Below, in pieces: positions 26,738 through 28,130 of a stretch of DNA of 28,130 bases. The stretch lies in assembly GCA_041946865.1 (NCBI GenBank), contig JBHGBF010000070.1, positions 1-28,130 of the forward strand, in the 5' to 3' direction. The first letter of the stretch is position 1. Each line of letters opens with the position of its first letter. The position numbers and the translations under genes are program-made. Origin of the DNA: RPQK01 sp041946865 (GTDB lineage Bacteria > Acidobacteriota > UBA6911 > RPQK01). The notes beneath the pieces were generated by a model. That model was not told where the DNA came from, made no database searches, and worked only from the letters and a program-made list of their open reading frames with translations.

Positions 26738-27427
26738 TTACTTCGCCTCAACCTGCGCGAGGTCAATCTTGATTCCCGGGCCCATCGTGGACGAAAGCGT
26801 AATGGACTTGATGTAACGGCCTTTGGCTGCGGCCGGCTTGGCCCGAACGACCGCCTCGATCAGGCTCTTGGCATTGGCCACCAGCTGCGGCTTACCGAAG
26901 GACGCCTTACCGACAGGCGCATGAATGATGCCGTTCTTATCGACTCTGAATTCCACCTTACCGGCTTTGATTTCCGAGACGGCTTTGGCGACTTCGAAGG
27001 TGACCGTGCCGGTCTTGGGGTTCGGCATAAGTCCGCGAGGACCGAGGACCCGGCCGAGCTTGCCGACGGACTTCATCATGTCCGGCGTCGCGACGACGGC
27101 CTCGAAGTCCATCCAGCCACCCTGGATCTTGGCCACGATGTCTTCACCGCCGGCTATATCCGCGCCCGCCTCTTCGGCTTCCTTGACCTTCTCGCCGGAA
27201 GCGATGACACACACCTTCACGCTCTTTCCGAGTCCGTTCGGGAGGACCACGGTCCCCCTGACCATCTGGTCAGCGTATTTGGGATTAACACCCAGGCGCA
27301 TGGCCATCTCGACGGTCTCGTCGAACTTCGCGAACTTGACCTTCTGCATCAACTCGACCGCATCTTCGATGCTGTACGGCCGCGGCTCGACCTTGGCTTT
27401 CGCATCAGTGAATTTCTTTCCCGACAT
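26738..27427 (-). CDS. rplA: 50S ribosomal protein L1
   Basis: This 229-residue protein of the L1 stalk binds 23S rRNA and guides exit of deacylated tRNA. The L1 signature region GKLGRVLGPRGLMPNPKTGTV is complete, with a normal N-terminal FDETVEMAMRLGVNPKYADQ. ATG 27427 is chosen because AAGGAG lies about seven bases upstream and MSGKKFTDAK is the family start; the frame is open further to 27481. In other bacteria L1 represses its own L11-L1 mRNA; no binding site was identified here. Confidence 0.97.
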   Translation of the reverse strand: MSGKKFTDAKAKVEPRPYSIEDAVELMQKVKFAKFDETVEMAMRLGVNPKYADQMVRGTVVLPNGLGKSVKVCVIASGEKVKEAEEAGADIAGGEDIVAKIQGGWMDFEAVVATPDMMKSVGKLGRVLGPRGLMPNPKTGTVTFEVAKAVSEIKAGKVEFRVDKNGIIHAPVGKASFGKPQLVANAKSLIEAVVRAKPAAAKGRYIKSITLSSTMGPGIKIDLAQVEAK

Positions 27428-27515
27428 TTGCCTCTCCTTGCTCCTCCTGCTCGTGCAAGTCGCCGTCCGAGCGGCCGGCACTCAGTTCCTTCCTGAGTCA
27501 ACGCACCCGATAATG

Positions 27516-27547
27516 AAAAAGCTGGGCGCCGGCCTCCGGCTGCGGCA
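27516..27547 (-). terminator. Weak hairpin plus T tract between rplK and rplA
   Basis: On the minus strand a GC-rich stem (GCCGG / CCGGC, loop AGG, then an internal loop and CTG/CAG) is followed by CTTTTTC, just after the rplK stop. It may attenuate read-through to rplA or only protect the mRNA end. The internal loop makes the call weak. Confidence 0.4.
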
Positions 27548-27548
27548 G

Positions 27549-27974
27549 TTATTCACTTACTTCGAGTCCCATGCTGCGGGCGGTACCGAGGATGATCTTC
27601 TTGGCCGCCTCCAGATCGTTCGCGTTCAGGTCAGGCAGTTTGGTCTTCGCGATCTCTTCGACCTGCTTCATGGTAACCTTGGCGACCTTGTTCTTGTTTG
27701 GTTCCGGGGACCCCTTGGCGATTCCCGCGACCCGCTTCAGCAAAACGGCGGCGGGAGGCGTCTTGGTGATGAAGCTGTAGCTCCGATCCTGGTAAACCGT
27801 GATCACGACCGGGATGATCAGACCTTCCTGCGCCTGGGTTTTGGCGTTAAACGCCTTGCAGAAATCCATGATATTGACCCCATGCTGACCCAAGGCCGGA
27901 CCTACGGGAGGCGCCGGAGTCGCTTTTCCCGCCGGAATCTGCAGCTTGACCTGCCCAATTACCTTCTTCGCCAT
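27549..27974 (-). CDS. rplK: 50S ribosomal protein L11
   Basis: This 141-residue protein binds the GTPase-associated centre of 23S rRNA and is needed for RelA-dependent stringent signalling in the bacteria studied. The N-terminal domain has KLQIPAGKATPAPPVGPALG and GVNIMDFCKAFNAKT, the C-terminal RNA-binding domain KTPPAAVLLKRVAGIAKGS and ILGTARSMGLEV. AGGTGG lies about seven bases before ATG 27974. It heads the cluster within this window; nusG, its usual upstream neighbour, would lie beyond the repeat at the edge. Confidence 0.97.
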   Translation of the reverse strand: MAKKVIGQVKLQIPAGKATPAPPVGPALGQHGVNIMDFCKAFNAKTQAQEGLIIPVVITVYQDRSYSFITKTPPAAVLLKRVAGIAKGSPEPNKNKVAKVTMKQVEEIAKTKLPDLNANDLEAAKKIILGTARSMGLEVSE

Positions 27975-27999
27975 TTATTGCCACCTGTCCCCAAAAAGC

Positions 28000-28130
28000 G
28001 TTCAAAGGTTCAAAGGTTCAAAGGTTCAGAGGTTCAGAGGTTCCCCGGGTTGAAAAGCATTGCACGCCTGAAACCTCTGAACCTTTGAACCTCTGAACCT
28101 CTGAACCTCTGAACCTCTGAACCTCTGAAC
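28000..28130. repeat. Inverted array of 8-bp units, GTTCARAG type, cut by the window edge
   Basis: Left arm 28000-28043 has GTTCAAAG three times, GTTCAGAG twice, then GTTC. A unique interval (about 28044-28070) containing cccggg follows. The right arm runs from about 28071 to the end of the window in the opposite orientation, built of ACCTCTGA units with one ACCTTTGA. The arms could pair over more than 40 bases. The array lies 25 bp upstream of rplK, in its probable leader or promoter region, and may continue beyond the window. Confidence 0.95.

Overview
The window looks like a chromosomal segment of a GC-rich, Gram-negative-type bacterium that builds type IV pili. The sigma-54-controlled pilB-pilT-pilC-pilS/pilR-pilA set, the RpoB zinc-ribbon insertion and the abundance of very short intergenic iterated repeats make me favour an Acidobacteriota-like lineage. 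That placement is an inference from family resemblance, not from a search. No tRNA, rRNA, CRISPR array, transposase or prophage gene was seen.

Layout. (1) Bases 1-4630 hold the 3' end of an unidentified gene, a GT-C-type membrane glycosyltransferase with a strong, apparently leaderless promoter, glutamine synthetase (minus strand), and a UbiA/MqnP-type prenyltransferase. The last two diverge from a spacer filled by an inverted array of 8-bp units. (2) Bases 4615-16415 form the type IV pilus region: pilB, pilT, pilC and pilS run on the plus strand, followed by a TMTC-like TPR membrane glycosyltransferase. A second TMTC-like gene and pilR run on the minus strand, then pilA on the plus strand. 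pilA has a textbook -24/-12 promoter and a good terminator. Sensor kinase PilS, sigma-54 activator PilR, extension and retraction motors PilB and PilT, platform PilC and major pilin PilA together make up regulation, drive and fibre. The two convergent TMTC-like proteins inserted between pilS and pilR suggest glycosylation of the pilin or another surface molecule (inference). (3) Bases 16419-27974, all minus strand, are the ribosomal protein/RNA polymerase cluster rplK-rplA-rplJ-rplL-rpoB-rpoC.

The unusual layer is a set of five intergenic tracts built of 7- or 8-bp iterated units with related cores (GGTGAC, GGTAAC, GGTTC, CTGACA on one strand or the other). Three of the five are arranged as long foldbacks. 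The largest, 40 heptamers, occupies the whole rpoB-rpoC junction. Its first repeat supplies the last four amino acids and stop codon of rpoB, so RpoB lacks the conserved C-terminal segment that normally follows its PGIP motif. At its other edge the array abuts the rpoC Shine-Dalgarno sequence. Either a real tandem repeat has replaced the end of an essential gene, or the assembly is wrong there; both are worth resolving. RpoB also carries an eight-cysteine double zinc-ribbon insertion near its N terminus.
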